From Alphaproteobacteria bacterium (GTDB lineage: Bacteria > Pseudomonadota > Alphaproteobacteria > Sphingomonadales > Rhodothalassiaceae), in NCBI GenBank assembly GCA_003695555.1, contig RFIU01000070.1, positions 1 through 16,399 on the forward strand: 16,399 nucleotides of DNA, in the 5' to 3' direction. Of this stretch, positions 10,229 through 16,399 are shown piece by piece; the stretch's first letter is position 1; each line of letters begins with the position of its first letter. The position numbers were made by a program, and so were the translations under genes. The notes under the pieces are model-generated. The model was not told the origin of the DNA. It ran no database searches and worked only from the letters and a program-made list of their open reading frames with translations.

Positions 10229-10726
10229 ATGGCGAAGATCGACATCGAGGCAGTGCCGGAACGGGTCGGCAGCGGCTATCCGGCTCCCTTCGACGAACCC
10301 TGTCGAGAACGCCGCAGCCGGGCACTGGGACTGGCCGGCGGGCTGACGCAGTTCGGTGTCAATCTGGTGACGCTGCCGCCCGGCGCCTGGTCGAGCCAGC
10401 GCCACTGGCACGCGCGCGAGGACGAATTCGTGCAGGTGCTGGAAGGCGAGGTGGTGCTGGTCACCGATGAGGGCGAGGCCATCCTGAAGGCTGGAGAATG
10501 CGCGGCGTTTCCTGCCGGAACACGCAATGGGCACCATTTCCGGAATCGTTCCGGCCGTAATGCCGTCCTCCTTGCGGTCGGCACTCGCGATGATGCCGAT
10601 TGGGGGGAATATCCCGATATCGACCTCATCTATCGGCCCGGGCGATATTCAGGGCGTGGCGGAGTCTTCGCGCACAAGGACGGCACGCCCTACGGGGAAG
10701 CGGCCGGCGGCAAGGATGAGGAATGA
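10229..10726 (+). CDS. Cupin domain protein (COG3837-like)
   Basis: Small cytosolic single-domain cupin of unknown substrate, 165 residues. Cupin motif 1 is G-x6-H-x-H-x4-E-x6-G with His59, His61, Glu66 and Gly73. Motif 2 is G-x5-P-x-G followed by His102/His103 and Asn106. These would form one metal site in a beta barrel. The N-terminal phrase RVGSGYPAPFDEPC and the C-terminal KDGTPYGEA resemble the uncharacterised COG3837 family. The ATG at 10229 has AGGAG (10220-10224) four bases upstream, a clear choice. It starts 22 bases after gyrB and precedes a class A PBP gene by 54 bases, so it may be expressed with either. No activity can be assigned: cupins include isomerases, dioxygenases and binding proteins. 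Confidence 0.88.
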   Translation: MAKIDIEAVPERVGSGYPAPFDEPCRERRSRALGLAGGLTQFGVNLVTLPPGAWSSQRHWHAREDEFVQVLEGEVVLVTDEGEAILKAGECAAFPAGTRNGHHFRNRSGRNAVLLAVGTRDDADWGEYPDIDLIYRPGRYSGRGGVFAHKDGTPYGEAAGGKDEE

Positions 10727-10780
10727 TCCGGACGCATCGACTGTGCCGCCGATCGGGCTTGCCACCGCTTGGGTGATGGA

Positions 10781-12670
10781 ATGAGCGGCAGGCGCGCAGG
10801 AAAATCCGGCAGGGCGGCAGCGAAACCGGCCAAGTCGGGTGCAGACGCGCCCGAGGTTACACGCGGCCCGCTCAGCCGATTGTTCCGCCTGTTCGTCCTG
10901 CTCGTGGTCTGGGCGGTGTTTGCCGGTCTTGTCTGGGCGCTATGGGTGGCGCGCGATCTGCCCGATGTCAGCCGCCCCCCGCCGTTGCCCGAGGCCGAGC
11001 GGGTCACCGTCCTGGCGATCGACGGCAGCGTGCTGGCGACCTATGGCCCGGCACCGGGGCGGGACCTTTCCCCCGATGAACTGCCGAAGGTTCTGGCTGA
11101 TGCGGTGGTGGCGACCGAGGATCGGCGCTTCTTCTCGCACCATGGCATCGACCCGCGCGGCATCGCCCGGGCGATGGTCACTAATCTTCGCCATGGCCGG
11201 CTGGTCCAGGGCGGCAGCACGATCACCCAGCAGCTTGCGAAGAATCTCTTCCTGCGCCCGGACCGCTCACTGAGGCGCAAGCTGCAGGAGCTGCTGCTCG
11301 CTCTTTATCTTGAACAGACGCTGTCGAAACGCGAGATCCTCGCGCTCTATCTCAATCGCGTCTATTTCGGCGCCGGCGCTTACGGGGTCGATGCCGCAGC
11401 GCGCAGCTTCTTCGGGCACGGCGCCGACCGCCTGTCGCTGCGCGAGGCGGCGCTGCTTGCCGGTTTGCTGAAGGCGCCCTCACGCTTGCAGCCACTGGCC
11501 AATCTCGACGGCGCCTGGGCGCGCGCCCGCTCGGTCGTTCTGCCGGCGATGGTGGCGACCGGCCGGCTTGATGCGGCGCGAATGCAGGCGGCGGTCGCAG
11601 CCGGGCCGCCGCGACTGGCACGACGCTTCGACGATCAGGTGCGCTATGCGACCGACCGGGCCGTCGCAAAGGCCACGGCCCTCGTCGGCGGCCGGCTCGG
11701 TTCGGCAAGAATTCTGACGACCCTGGACCCGCATCTTCAGCGCGCCGCGACGCAGGCGGTGCGCCGCGTCATGAAGGATGAAGGTCCACGACGCGGTGCC
11801 GGTGAGGCAGCGCTCGTCGCGCTGACGCCCGATGGTGCGGTCGAGGCGCTCGTCGGCGGTGTCGATTATGCGACGAGTCAGTATGACCGCGCGGTTGCCG
11901 CCCGTCGTCAGCCGGGTTCGGCGATGAAGCCCTTCGTCTATGCTGCCGCGCTCGCTGCCGGTCACCGCATCACGGACCGTGTCCTGGATGCGCCGGTCGA
12001 GATCGACGGCTGGCGGCCGCGCAATTTCGATGGTCGCTATCATGGCGAGGTGACTCTCTATGAGGCCTTCGTCCGTTCCTACAATTCCGTCGCCGCCCGT
12101 CTTCTCGGCGAGGTGGGGCCGGCACGCGTCGTGGCGTTCGCCCATCGCTTCGGGCTCGCCGCGCGGTTGCAGCCGGTGCCTTCTCTGGCCCTCGGGACCG
12201 AGGAAGTGACGCTGATCGATCTGACACGTGCCTATGCGCCATTCATGAATGGCGGCGTACGGGTCGAGCCCTGGCTGATTCTCGAGGTGGCGCGCGAAAA
12301 CGGCCCGGTTCTCTATCGCTATGCGCCGCCCGCCCCGCCGGACGCACCGGTCGTCGGTCGCGGGGTTCTCAAGAGCATGCAGCGTCTGCTTGTCGGCGTC
12401 GTCAATGAGGGAACGGCGCGCAACGCTCGTCTTGCGGGACGCATCGCCGGCGGCAAGACCGGCACCACGCAGGATTTCCGAGATGCCGTCTTCATCGGCT
12501 TTACGGCCGATCATCTCGCCGGTGTCTGGGTCGGCAATGACGACAATCGGCCGATGAAGGGGGTAACCGGCGGTTCCCTGCCGGCACGCATCTGGAAGGC
12601 CTTCATGATGGAGGCGCACCGCGGTCTTCCCGCTCGCCCACTGCCGGAGCCGATCGATCGGCAACGCTGA
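10781..12670 (+). CDS. Class A penicillin-binding protein (PBP1A family; glycosyltransferase and transpeptidase)
   Basis: Bifunctional peptidoglycan synthase anchored in the inner membrane: it polymerises glycan from lipid II and cross-links peptides in the periplasm. A basic cytoplasmic tail (1-33) leads to one membrane segment (34-56). The GT51 domain has EDRRFFSHHG with catalytic Glu113, GGSTITQQLAKN from about 144 and ILALYLNRVYFGAGAYGV. The transpeptidase domain has the SxxK motif with Ser380 (PGSAMKPF), SYN at 433-435 and KTG from Lys559 (GGKTGTTQDF). All catalytic motifs are intact. At 629 residues it is well short of E. coli PBP1a and appears to lack a large linker domain between the two catalytic units. 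The ATG at 10781 was preferred; a TTG four codons upstream is also open. It is convergent with the metallopeptidase gene, with 14 bases between the stops. Confidence 0.95.
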   Translation: MSGRRAGKSGRAAAKPAKSGADAPEVTRGPLSRLFRLFVLLVVWAVFAGLVWALWVARDLPDVSRPPPLPEAERVTVLAIDGSVLATYGPAPGRDLSPDELPKVLADAVVATEDRRFFSHHGIDPRGIARAMVTNLRHGRLVQGGSTITQQLAKNLFLRPDRSLRRKLQELLLALYLEQTLSKREILALYLNRVYFGAGAYGVDAAARSFFGHGADRLSLREAALLAGLLKAPSRLQPLANLDGAWARARSVVLPAMVATGRLDAARMQAAVAAGPPRLARRFDDQVRYATDRAVAKATALVGGRLGSARILTTLDPHLQRAATQAVRRVMKDEGPRRGAGEAALVALTPDGAVEALVGGVDYATSQYDRAVAARRQPGSAMKPFVYAAALAAGHRITDRVLDAPVEIDGWRPRNFDGRYHGEVTLYEAFVRSYNSVAARLLGEVGPARVVAFAHRFGLAARLQPVPSLALGTEEVTLIDLTRAYAPFMNGGVRVEPWLILEVARENGPVLYRYAPPAPPDAPVVGRGVLKSMQRLLVGVVNEGTARNARLAGRIAGGKTGTTQDFRDAVFIGFTADHLAGVWVGNDDNRPMKGVTGGSLPARIWKAFMMEAHRGLPARPLPEPIDRQR

Positions 12671-12684
12671 TGGGGGGCTTTCGG

Positions 12685-13428
12685 TCAGCGCTCGGCACCG
12701 ACGGCGAACAGCTCGGGCCCGTTGTGGCGCAGAAAGCATCGTGCCGCCTTTGCCTCGACGGCACAGCGCACGACCTCGTCCCAGAAGGCGGGACCATGAT
12801 GGGGATGGCGCAGATGGGCCACCTCGTGGGCAGCGACATAATCCAGGACGAAAGCGGGCGCCAGCACGAGGCGCCAGTTGAACCGCAGCGTTCCGTCCGT
12901 CGCACACGATCCCCAGCGCGAGACGGTGTCGGCGACACGGATCCCGGCAGGAGTGAGGCCGAGGCCTGCCGCATGACGCTCGACCGATGCCCGCAGCCGT
13001 TCGTGCGCTTCCTGGCGCAGCCCCCGGGCAAGCCGCGAGGCAAGATGGGCCAGCGGCCCGCCGACCAGGATTGCGTCGTCATCGATGACCACCTGACGCG
13101 CCATGGCAGGCTCGTGGCGGATGCGGCGCAGGTGGCCTTCGAAGGGGATGGCGCCGCCGGGCGCGAAGGGTCGGGGCGGGGGCAGGTCGGCAACCCGCTC
13201 GGCGAGGAAATCGCGTCGCGAGACGAGAAAATCGGCGAGCCGTGCGAATGCACAGTGCCGAGGCGCATGCAGCAGAATGCAGCGCCGTGCCGGATCGACC
13301 CGAAGCGACAGCCGGTCGAGGCCGCGTCGTCGGCGCAGCACGAGCGGCAGAGCGAGATCGAGTTCGCGGACTAGCACACCGAGCCGTCGTTCGGTCTCAT
13401 CCGCATCATAGCGCGAATGTCCGGCCAT
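12685..13428 (-). CDS. YgjP-like (DUF45/M48 family) zinc metallopeptidase
   Basis: Predicted zinc-dependent peptidase of the YgjP/WLM-like group, 247 residues from the ATG at 13428. The C-terminal half carries the diagnostic SRWGSCATDG at 170-179, LRFNWRLVLAP, and HEVAH at 201-205 with a third ligand, His211, in HHGPAFW. The N-terminal half has RLSLRVDP at 39-46, also typical. No signal peptide or membrane segment is seen, so it should act in the cytosol; substrate unknown. A TTG at 13491 in the same frame overlaps the stop of the upstream DUF3126 gene and would add 21 residues of low-complexity sequence. The ATG fits the family length better, but coupling through the overlap is possible. The pair with DUF3126 is probably one transcript. 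Confidence 0.9.
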   Translation of the reverse strand: MAGHSRYDADETERRLGVLVRELDLALPLVLRRRRGLDRLSLRVDPARRCILLHAPRHCAFARLADFLVSRRDFLAERVADLPPPRPFAPGGAIPFEGHLRRIRHEPAMARQVVIDDDAILVGGPLAHLASRLARGLRQEAHERLRASVERHAAGLGLTPAGIRVADTVSRWGSCATDGTLRFNWRLVLAPAFVLDYVAAHEVAHLRHPHHGPAFWDEVVRCAVEAKAARCFLRHNGPELFAVGAER

Positions 13429-13487
13429 GAGAGAGCCTGTGAGGCGGCCGGCAAGCCGGCGCAAGGGGGCGGAAGGCGGGGTCGGTC

Positions 13488-13703
13488 TCAATCCTCGGGC
13501 AGGTCCATTTCCAGAATTGCCATCTGAAAGGCGTAGGACAGCTCGCCCTCATCCTCGTCGCGATAGATGACGCCGATGAACTCGTCGCCGAGATAGACCT
13601 CGACCGAATCTTCTGTGGTATCCCGTTTCTTGAGACGCAGGCGCGGGTTGGAGAACTTCTCGCGCAGATATCGCTGGACGCGGCTGATTTCGCTCGGCTG
13701 CAC
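13488..13703 (-). CDS. DUF3126 family small protein
   Basis: Small, acidic-ended cytosolic protein of 71 residues that resembles DUF3126, an alphaproteobacterial family without known function. The conserved core is visible: PSEISRVQRYLREKF near the N-terminus, LRLKKR, then DSVEVYLGDEFIGVIYRDED and SYAFQMAILEMDL to the end. I chose the GTG at 13703 because GAGGAG sits seven bases upstream and the protein then starts MQPSEI, the family's usual beginning. An ATG at 13730 would add nine residues that the family does not have. Its TGA overlaps an in-frame TTG of the metallopeptidase gene. It is divergent from the cell wall hydrolase gene. Confidence 0.87.
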   Translation of the reverse strand: MQPSEISRVQRYLREKFSNPRLRLKKRDTTEDSVEVYLGDEFIGVIYRDEDEGELSYAFQMAILEMDLPED

Positions 13704-13730
13704 GGTGCTTCTCCTCAAGGCGGCGCGCAT

Positions 13731-13944
13731 GAGCGCGCGGTAACGGTGATTTTCACGACAAGCTTGTAGGCAAAGCGCGCGGATCTGGCAAGCGCCCCGA
13801 ACCCTGCCGGCTGCCGATTGCTGCGCCGCAAAAGAGCCGCAATCCGCGATTAGGGGCCGGTCCTTCCTGGATGCTCTCAAGAGCAGGGAACCAGCCACGC
13901 GAGCAAGACGTTCTGCTCGCGAAGGCCGATGAAGGCATAGGGCG
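13731..13944. promoter_or_regulatory. Divergent regulatory region DUF3126 / cell wall hydrolase, with two dyads
   Basis: Between two divergent genes. Three perfect palindromes stand out: ACAAGCTTGT at 13758-13767, TGCTCT-CA-AGAGCA at 13872-13885, and CGCGAGCA-N8-TGCTCGCG at 13898-13921. The last two share the GAGCA/TGCTC half-site and lie 24 to 73 bases ahead of the hydrolase start. They could be operator sites or, as RNA, hairpins next to the ribosome binding site. No clear -35/-10 pair was found on either strand. Confidence 0.45.
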
Positions 13945-14700
13945 ATGACGCGGTCGTATTCGGTGGAAAGAACGGTGAATGGACTTCGCTGGCCCGCCAT
14001 GACCCTGATCGCGGTAATGCTGGCGTCCATGACATTGCAGGCATTGGACGTCGGCGGCACTTTCCCTCGCGTTCGTGAGGGCAGTGCCGGTGACGATCCG
14101 GTCTTCCATGTCAGCGACACCGCAAGACCGGTGGCAGAAGCGGCGGTGCGTCTTGCCTTACGGCCCCTGCGCCTGCGCGATGCGGTATGGGCCGCGGGCA
14201 GCCGTCTGGCTTCGGTACCTGACGATGACGAGCGGTGCCTGGCGCAGGCGGTCTATTTCGAGGCCCGCTCCGAGCCCTTGGCCGGTCAGCTGGCGGTGGC
14301 GCAGGTGGTGCTCAACCGGGTGCGCAGTCCCTGGTGGCCGGATTCGGTCTGCGCCGTCGTCTTCCAGAACGAGCGCTGGCGGCACCGCTGTCAGTTCTCC
14401 TTTGCCTGTGACGGCCTTTCCGACCGCCCGCGCGAGATGCGCGCCTGGCGCATTGCCCGGATGGTGGCGCGCACCGCGCTCGATCACGGCTGGCCGGACA
14501 TCACCCTCCATGCGACCCATTATCATGCCGATTACGTGCGTCCCGCATGGCAGACGCAGATGGTGGAAACGGCCCGCTTCGGCCGCCATCTGTTCTATCG
14601 GGATGCACGGCTTGCTGCGCGCTCCGTGGAAGATTTCCCTGCAGATAACCGGCATCATCAGGGCCGCGCGCGAGAGGCGGGTGGTGACACGGCATCTTGA
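13945..14700 (+). CDS. Cell wall hydrolase, SleB-type (Hydrolase_2 domain)
   Basis: Exported peptidoglycan hydrolase of the SleB/CwlJ group, named for spore cortex-lytic enzymes but widespread in alphaproteobacteria, where it probably remodels the periplasmic wall. The 251 residues begin with a short charged stretch and a hydrophobic segment (17-35) that can serve as signal peptide or membrane anchor. The catalytic domain spans about 96-220: AQAVYFEARSE with the conserved Glu106, AVAQVVLNRVRSPWWPDSVCAVVFQ, CQFSFACDG, ATHYHADYVRPAW with His192 and His194, and GRHLFYR. Three cysteines (136, 149, 155) lie in the domain. The ATG at 13945 has GAAGG nine bases upstream. accA follows by about 75 bases in the same direction. 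Confidence 0.92.
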   Translation: MTRSYSVERTVNGLRWPAMTLIAVMLASMTLQALDVGGTFPRVREGSAGDDPVFHVSDTARPVAEAAVRLALRPLRLRDAVWAAGSRLASVPDDDERCLAQAVYFEARSEPLAGQLAVAQVVLNRVRSPWWPDSVCAVVFQNERWRHRCQFSFACDGLSDRPREMRAWRIARMVARTALDHGWPDITLHATHYHADYVRPAWQTQMVETARFGRHLFYRDARLAARSVEDFPADNRHHQGRAREAGGDTAS

Positions 14701-14774
14701 CATGCCACCGGCGTTCGACGCAGCTTGCGCGTTCGGAACACACCCCCCGGAACAGTGAGGTTCGCTTCGCCGCC

Positions 14775-15740
14775 ATGATGACGTTTCTCGATTTCGAAAA
14801 GCCGATCGCCGAGCTGGAGGGGCGCATTCGCGACCTGAAGAAGCTGTCAAGCGAGGGGGCCAGCCTCGATCTCGAGGAGGACGTCGGGCGGCTGGAAGCC
14901 AAGCGCGACAAGCTGCTTCGGGCGACCTATGCGAAACTCGGTCCGGCTCAGAAGACCAAGGTCGCGCGCCACCCCGAGCGGCCGCACTTGCGAGACATCA
15001 TCGCCGCGCTGTTCACCGATTTCATGCCGCTGGCCGGCGATCGCGGCTTTGCCGAGGATCCCGCGATCCAGGGCGGTTTCGCTCGCTTCGATGGCGAATC
15101 GGTGATCGTCATCGGCCATGAAAAGGGCGCCGATACCCAGGACCGCATCGCGCACAATTTCGGCATGGCCCGGCCCGAAGGCTATCGCAAGGCGGTGCGG
15201 CTGATGGACCTGGCGGAACGTTTTCACCTGCCGGTGCTCACCTTCATCGACACGCCGGGAGCCTATCCCGGCCTCGGCGCGGAAGAACGCGGACAGGCGG
15301 AAGCGATCGCACGTTCGACCGAACGGATGCTGGCGCTGGAAGTGCCAAGCATCGCGACCATCGTCGGCGAAGGAGGATCCGGTGGGGCGGTGGCGCTGGC
15401 GGCGGCCGATCGGGTGCTGATGTTCGAACATGCGATCTATTCGGTGATCTCGCCGGAAGGCTGTGCCTCCATCCTCTGGCGTACCGCCGAGAAGGCGGAC
15501 ACGGCAGCCGAGGCGCTGAAGATCACTGCTCAGGATCTCGAACGGTTGGGCGTCATCGATGCGGTCGTTCCCGAACCACTGGGTGGGGCGCATCGCGATC
15601 CGGCAACCGCGTTGGCGACGCTTTCGCAGACCATCGCCGACCAATTGAAGGCGATTGCCGGTCTTGACGCCTTGACCCTTAAGGCCGCGAGACGGGAAAA
15701 GTTCCTGGAAATGGGCCGCCATCTGGATGGCCGGCGCTGA
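14775..15740 (+). CDS. accA: Acetyl-CoA carboxylase carboxyltransferase subunit alpha
   Basis: Alpha half of the carboxyltransferase that, with AccD, moves the carboxyl group from biotin on AccB to acetyl-CoA to make malonyl-CoA, the first committed step of fatty acid synthesis. The 321 residues fit the family. The N-terminal FLDFEKPIAELEGRI starts the helical region, and the crotonase-like core has GHEKGADT, FGMARPEGYRKA, FIDTPGAYPGLGAEERGQ, GEGGSGGA at 198-205 and ISPEGCASILWR. The start is ATG at 14775, or ATG 14778 one codon later; a longer frame from 14697 adds 26 residues with no resemblance to AccA and overlaps the hydrolase stop. The Shine-Dalgarno is poor (GTGAGG, 14 bases away). Confidence 0.97.
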   Translation: MMTFLDFEKPIAELEGRIRDLKKLSSEGASLDLEEDVGRLEAKRDKLLRATYAKLGPAQKTKVARHPERPHLRDIIAALFTDFMPLAGDRGFAEDPAIQGGFARFDGESVIVIGHEKGADTQDRIAHNFGMARPEGYRKAVRLMDLAERFHLPVLTFIDTPGAYPGLGAEERGQAEAIARSTERMLALEVPSIATIVGEGGSGGAVALAAADRVLMFEHAIYSVISPEGCASILWRTAEKADTAAEALKITAQDLERLGVIDAVVPEPLGGAHRDPATALATLSQTIADQLKAIAGLDALTLKAARREKFLEMGRHLDGRR

Positions 15741-16145
15741 AACCCCGGTCTCGGTCCGAGGTCTGCCGGCCTGTTGGCATCGACGCATGGTTGCGTGTTT
15801 CAAGGCCCCGTCCCGCGCTCGCTGCGATACGTCCCTCCCATGCGTTCCCCAGTGCTTGTGTTTTCTCTTCATGGCATTTTCCGCCCACCAAGCGGTCCGG
15901 ATGGCAATCAGGACGTATCCCGCCCGTCGGGGTGTGGCCGCCCACGATGTCGATCAATCGTTGGTGGGTTGAGAGGTCGTTGCGGAAGGTGACAACGGCG
16001 AGAGACTGGCACGTCCAGCGGCATTGATATCCTTTATGGCAAAATATGAAATAATTTGTTCCTTTAAGGTTCTGTTAGTGGGGGCGTGTCCAGATTTTCC
16101 CGAGCTCATGGTGCGATTCGGCTGACCGCCACATCTCCGCATGTG
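15741..16145. other. Gene-poor region after accA
   Basis: No credible gene was found on either strand. A short perfect hairpin, ACGCA-TGGT-TGCGT at 15783-15796 followed by GTTT, is the only terminator candidate for accA and is weak. From about 16024 to 16078 the base composition turns markedly AT-rich against the GC-rich surroundings, and the CtrA-like box lies in that island. Confidence 0.45.
16064..16078 (+). promoter_or_regulatory. CtrA-like binding site (TTAA-N7-TTAG)
   Basis: TTAA (16064-16067), seven bases, then TTAG (16075-16078). The alphaproteobacterial cell-cycle regulator CtrA recognises TTAA-N7-TTAA, so this is one base off the full site. It sits in an AT-rich island about 70 bases upstream of a TATAAT hexamer. 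Such short motifs arise by chance, hence modest confidence. Confidence 0.35.
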
Positions 16146-16151
16146 TATAAT
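16122..16151 (+). promoter_or_regulatory. Sigma70-type promoter for the exported-protein gene
   Basis: A consensus -10, TATAAT (16146-16151), is preceded after 18 bases by CTGACC (16122-16127), a fair -35. It lies 83 bases upstream of the ATG at 16234. The -10 is perfect and the -35 partial. Confidence 0.5.
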
Positions 16152-16233
16152 CCGCATGCGTATCAGAAGGGAAACGGAGCCGTCTGTCAGGTCTCTTCGC
16201 GGGGTGACCGGGGCGGCGGGAAAGGCAGGAAGG

Positions 16234-16399
16234 ATGATCAGGGGCGGGTCCTTGCATGCTGCGACAGGCAAGAGGCGACGCTGCCGGCGCAGGCTCCCGG
16301 TCGTCAGCCTTGCAACGGCACCTGTTCTCCTCGCTCTTTCCGGCTTATCTTTTCCTGTCAATGCCAATGAAGCCGGCGCGCTGGGCCGTGCGGTCGTCC
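16234..16399 (+). CDS. Exported protein, N-terminal signal sequence only (cut by window edge)
   Basis: An open frame from the ATG at 16234 runs off the window after 55 codons. The translation is a clean Sec-type signal: basic region KRRRCRRR at 13-20, hydrophobic core VVSLATAPVLLALSGLSF, and a likely cleavage after PVNA near residue 45, before NEAGALGRAVV. AGGAAGG abuts the ATG, and GAAAGG lies eight bases upstream as a second ribosome binding option; a GTG at 16204 is in frame but lacks a good site. The mature domain is not visible, so function is unknown. From memory, accA in Hyphomicrobiales is often followed by a YkuD-type L,D-transpeptidase gene, which would fit, but nothing in the sequence proves it. 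Confidence 0.7.
   Translation, partial: MIRGGSLHAATGKRRRCRRRLPVVSLATAPVLLALSGLSFPVNANEAGALGRAVV

Noticed and set aside
11480..12907. Minus-strand open frame of 475 codons opposite the PBP gene
   Set aside because: It is antisense to the transpeptidase motifs and overlaps the real metallopeptidase gene in another frame.
14697..14774. Upstream start of accA at 14697
   Set aside because: The added 26 residues do not resemble AccA, and the family begins at the FLDFEKPI block encoded from 14775/14778.
15954..16367. Minus-strand open frame of 137 codons at the right end
   Set aside because: It runs through the CtrA-like site, the promoter and the signal peptide gene, and its product resembles no family.

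Overview
The window is a stretch of chromosome from a GC-rich alphaproteobacterium, most likely of the order Hyphomicrobiales (Rhizobiales). The evidence is the strong third-position G/C bias, the gene order ubiE < > mutM - enoyl-CoA hydratase - rpsT - dnaA - dnaN - recF - gyrB, and the alphaproteobacterial style of the DUF3126, YgjP-like and accA products. No finer placement is possible by reading alone. No tRNA, rRNA, CRISPR array, insertion sequence, prophage or integrase was seen, and every complete gene is an intact, conserved chromosomal type.

Layout. (1) 1-364: the 5' part of ubiE on the minus strand, cut by the window edge. It is divergent from mutM (500-1342), a DNA glycosylase. (2) 1398-2835: an enoyl-CoA hydratase gene and rpsT. 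Each has a good sigma70-type promoter by eye (TTGCCC-17-TATAAG and TTGACG-17-TATAGA), and rpsT is closed by a strong intrinsic terminator. (3) 2836-3389: about 550 bases without a convincing gene, upstream of dnaA. (4) 3390-10206: the replication block dnaA - dnaN - recF - gyrB (initiator, sliding clamp, gap-repair loader, gyrase B), all on the plus strand. (5) 10229-12670: a COG3837-type cupin and a compact class A penicillin-binding protein, following gyrB in the same direction. (6) 12685-13703, minus strand: a YgjP-like zinc metallopeptidase and a small DUF3126 protein, which overlap at their junction. (7) 13945-15740, plus strand: a SleB-type cell wall hydrolase and accA (acetyl-CoA carboxylase carboxyltransferase alpha subunit). 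(8) 15741-16399: a gene-poor gap with a small AT-rich island, a CtrA-like box and a TATAAT promoter, then the start of a gene for an exported protein that runs off the right edge.

By function the window pairs a replication and DNA maintenance module (mutM, dnaA, dnaN, recF, gyrB) with an envelope growth module (class A PBP, SleB hydrolase, accA, and an exported protein of unseen function). I did not find a convincing new system. The most useful leads are regulatory or structural: paired dyads in front of the cell wall hydrolase, the CtrA-like site plus promoter ahead of the exported protein, the unexplained dnaA leader without DnaA boxes, the probable TTG start of recF with its acidic insertion, and the stop/start overlap of the DUF3126 and metallopeptidase genes.
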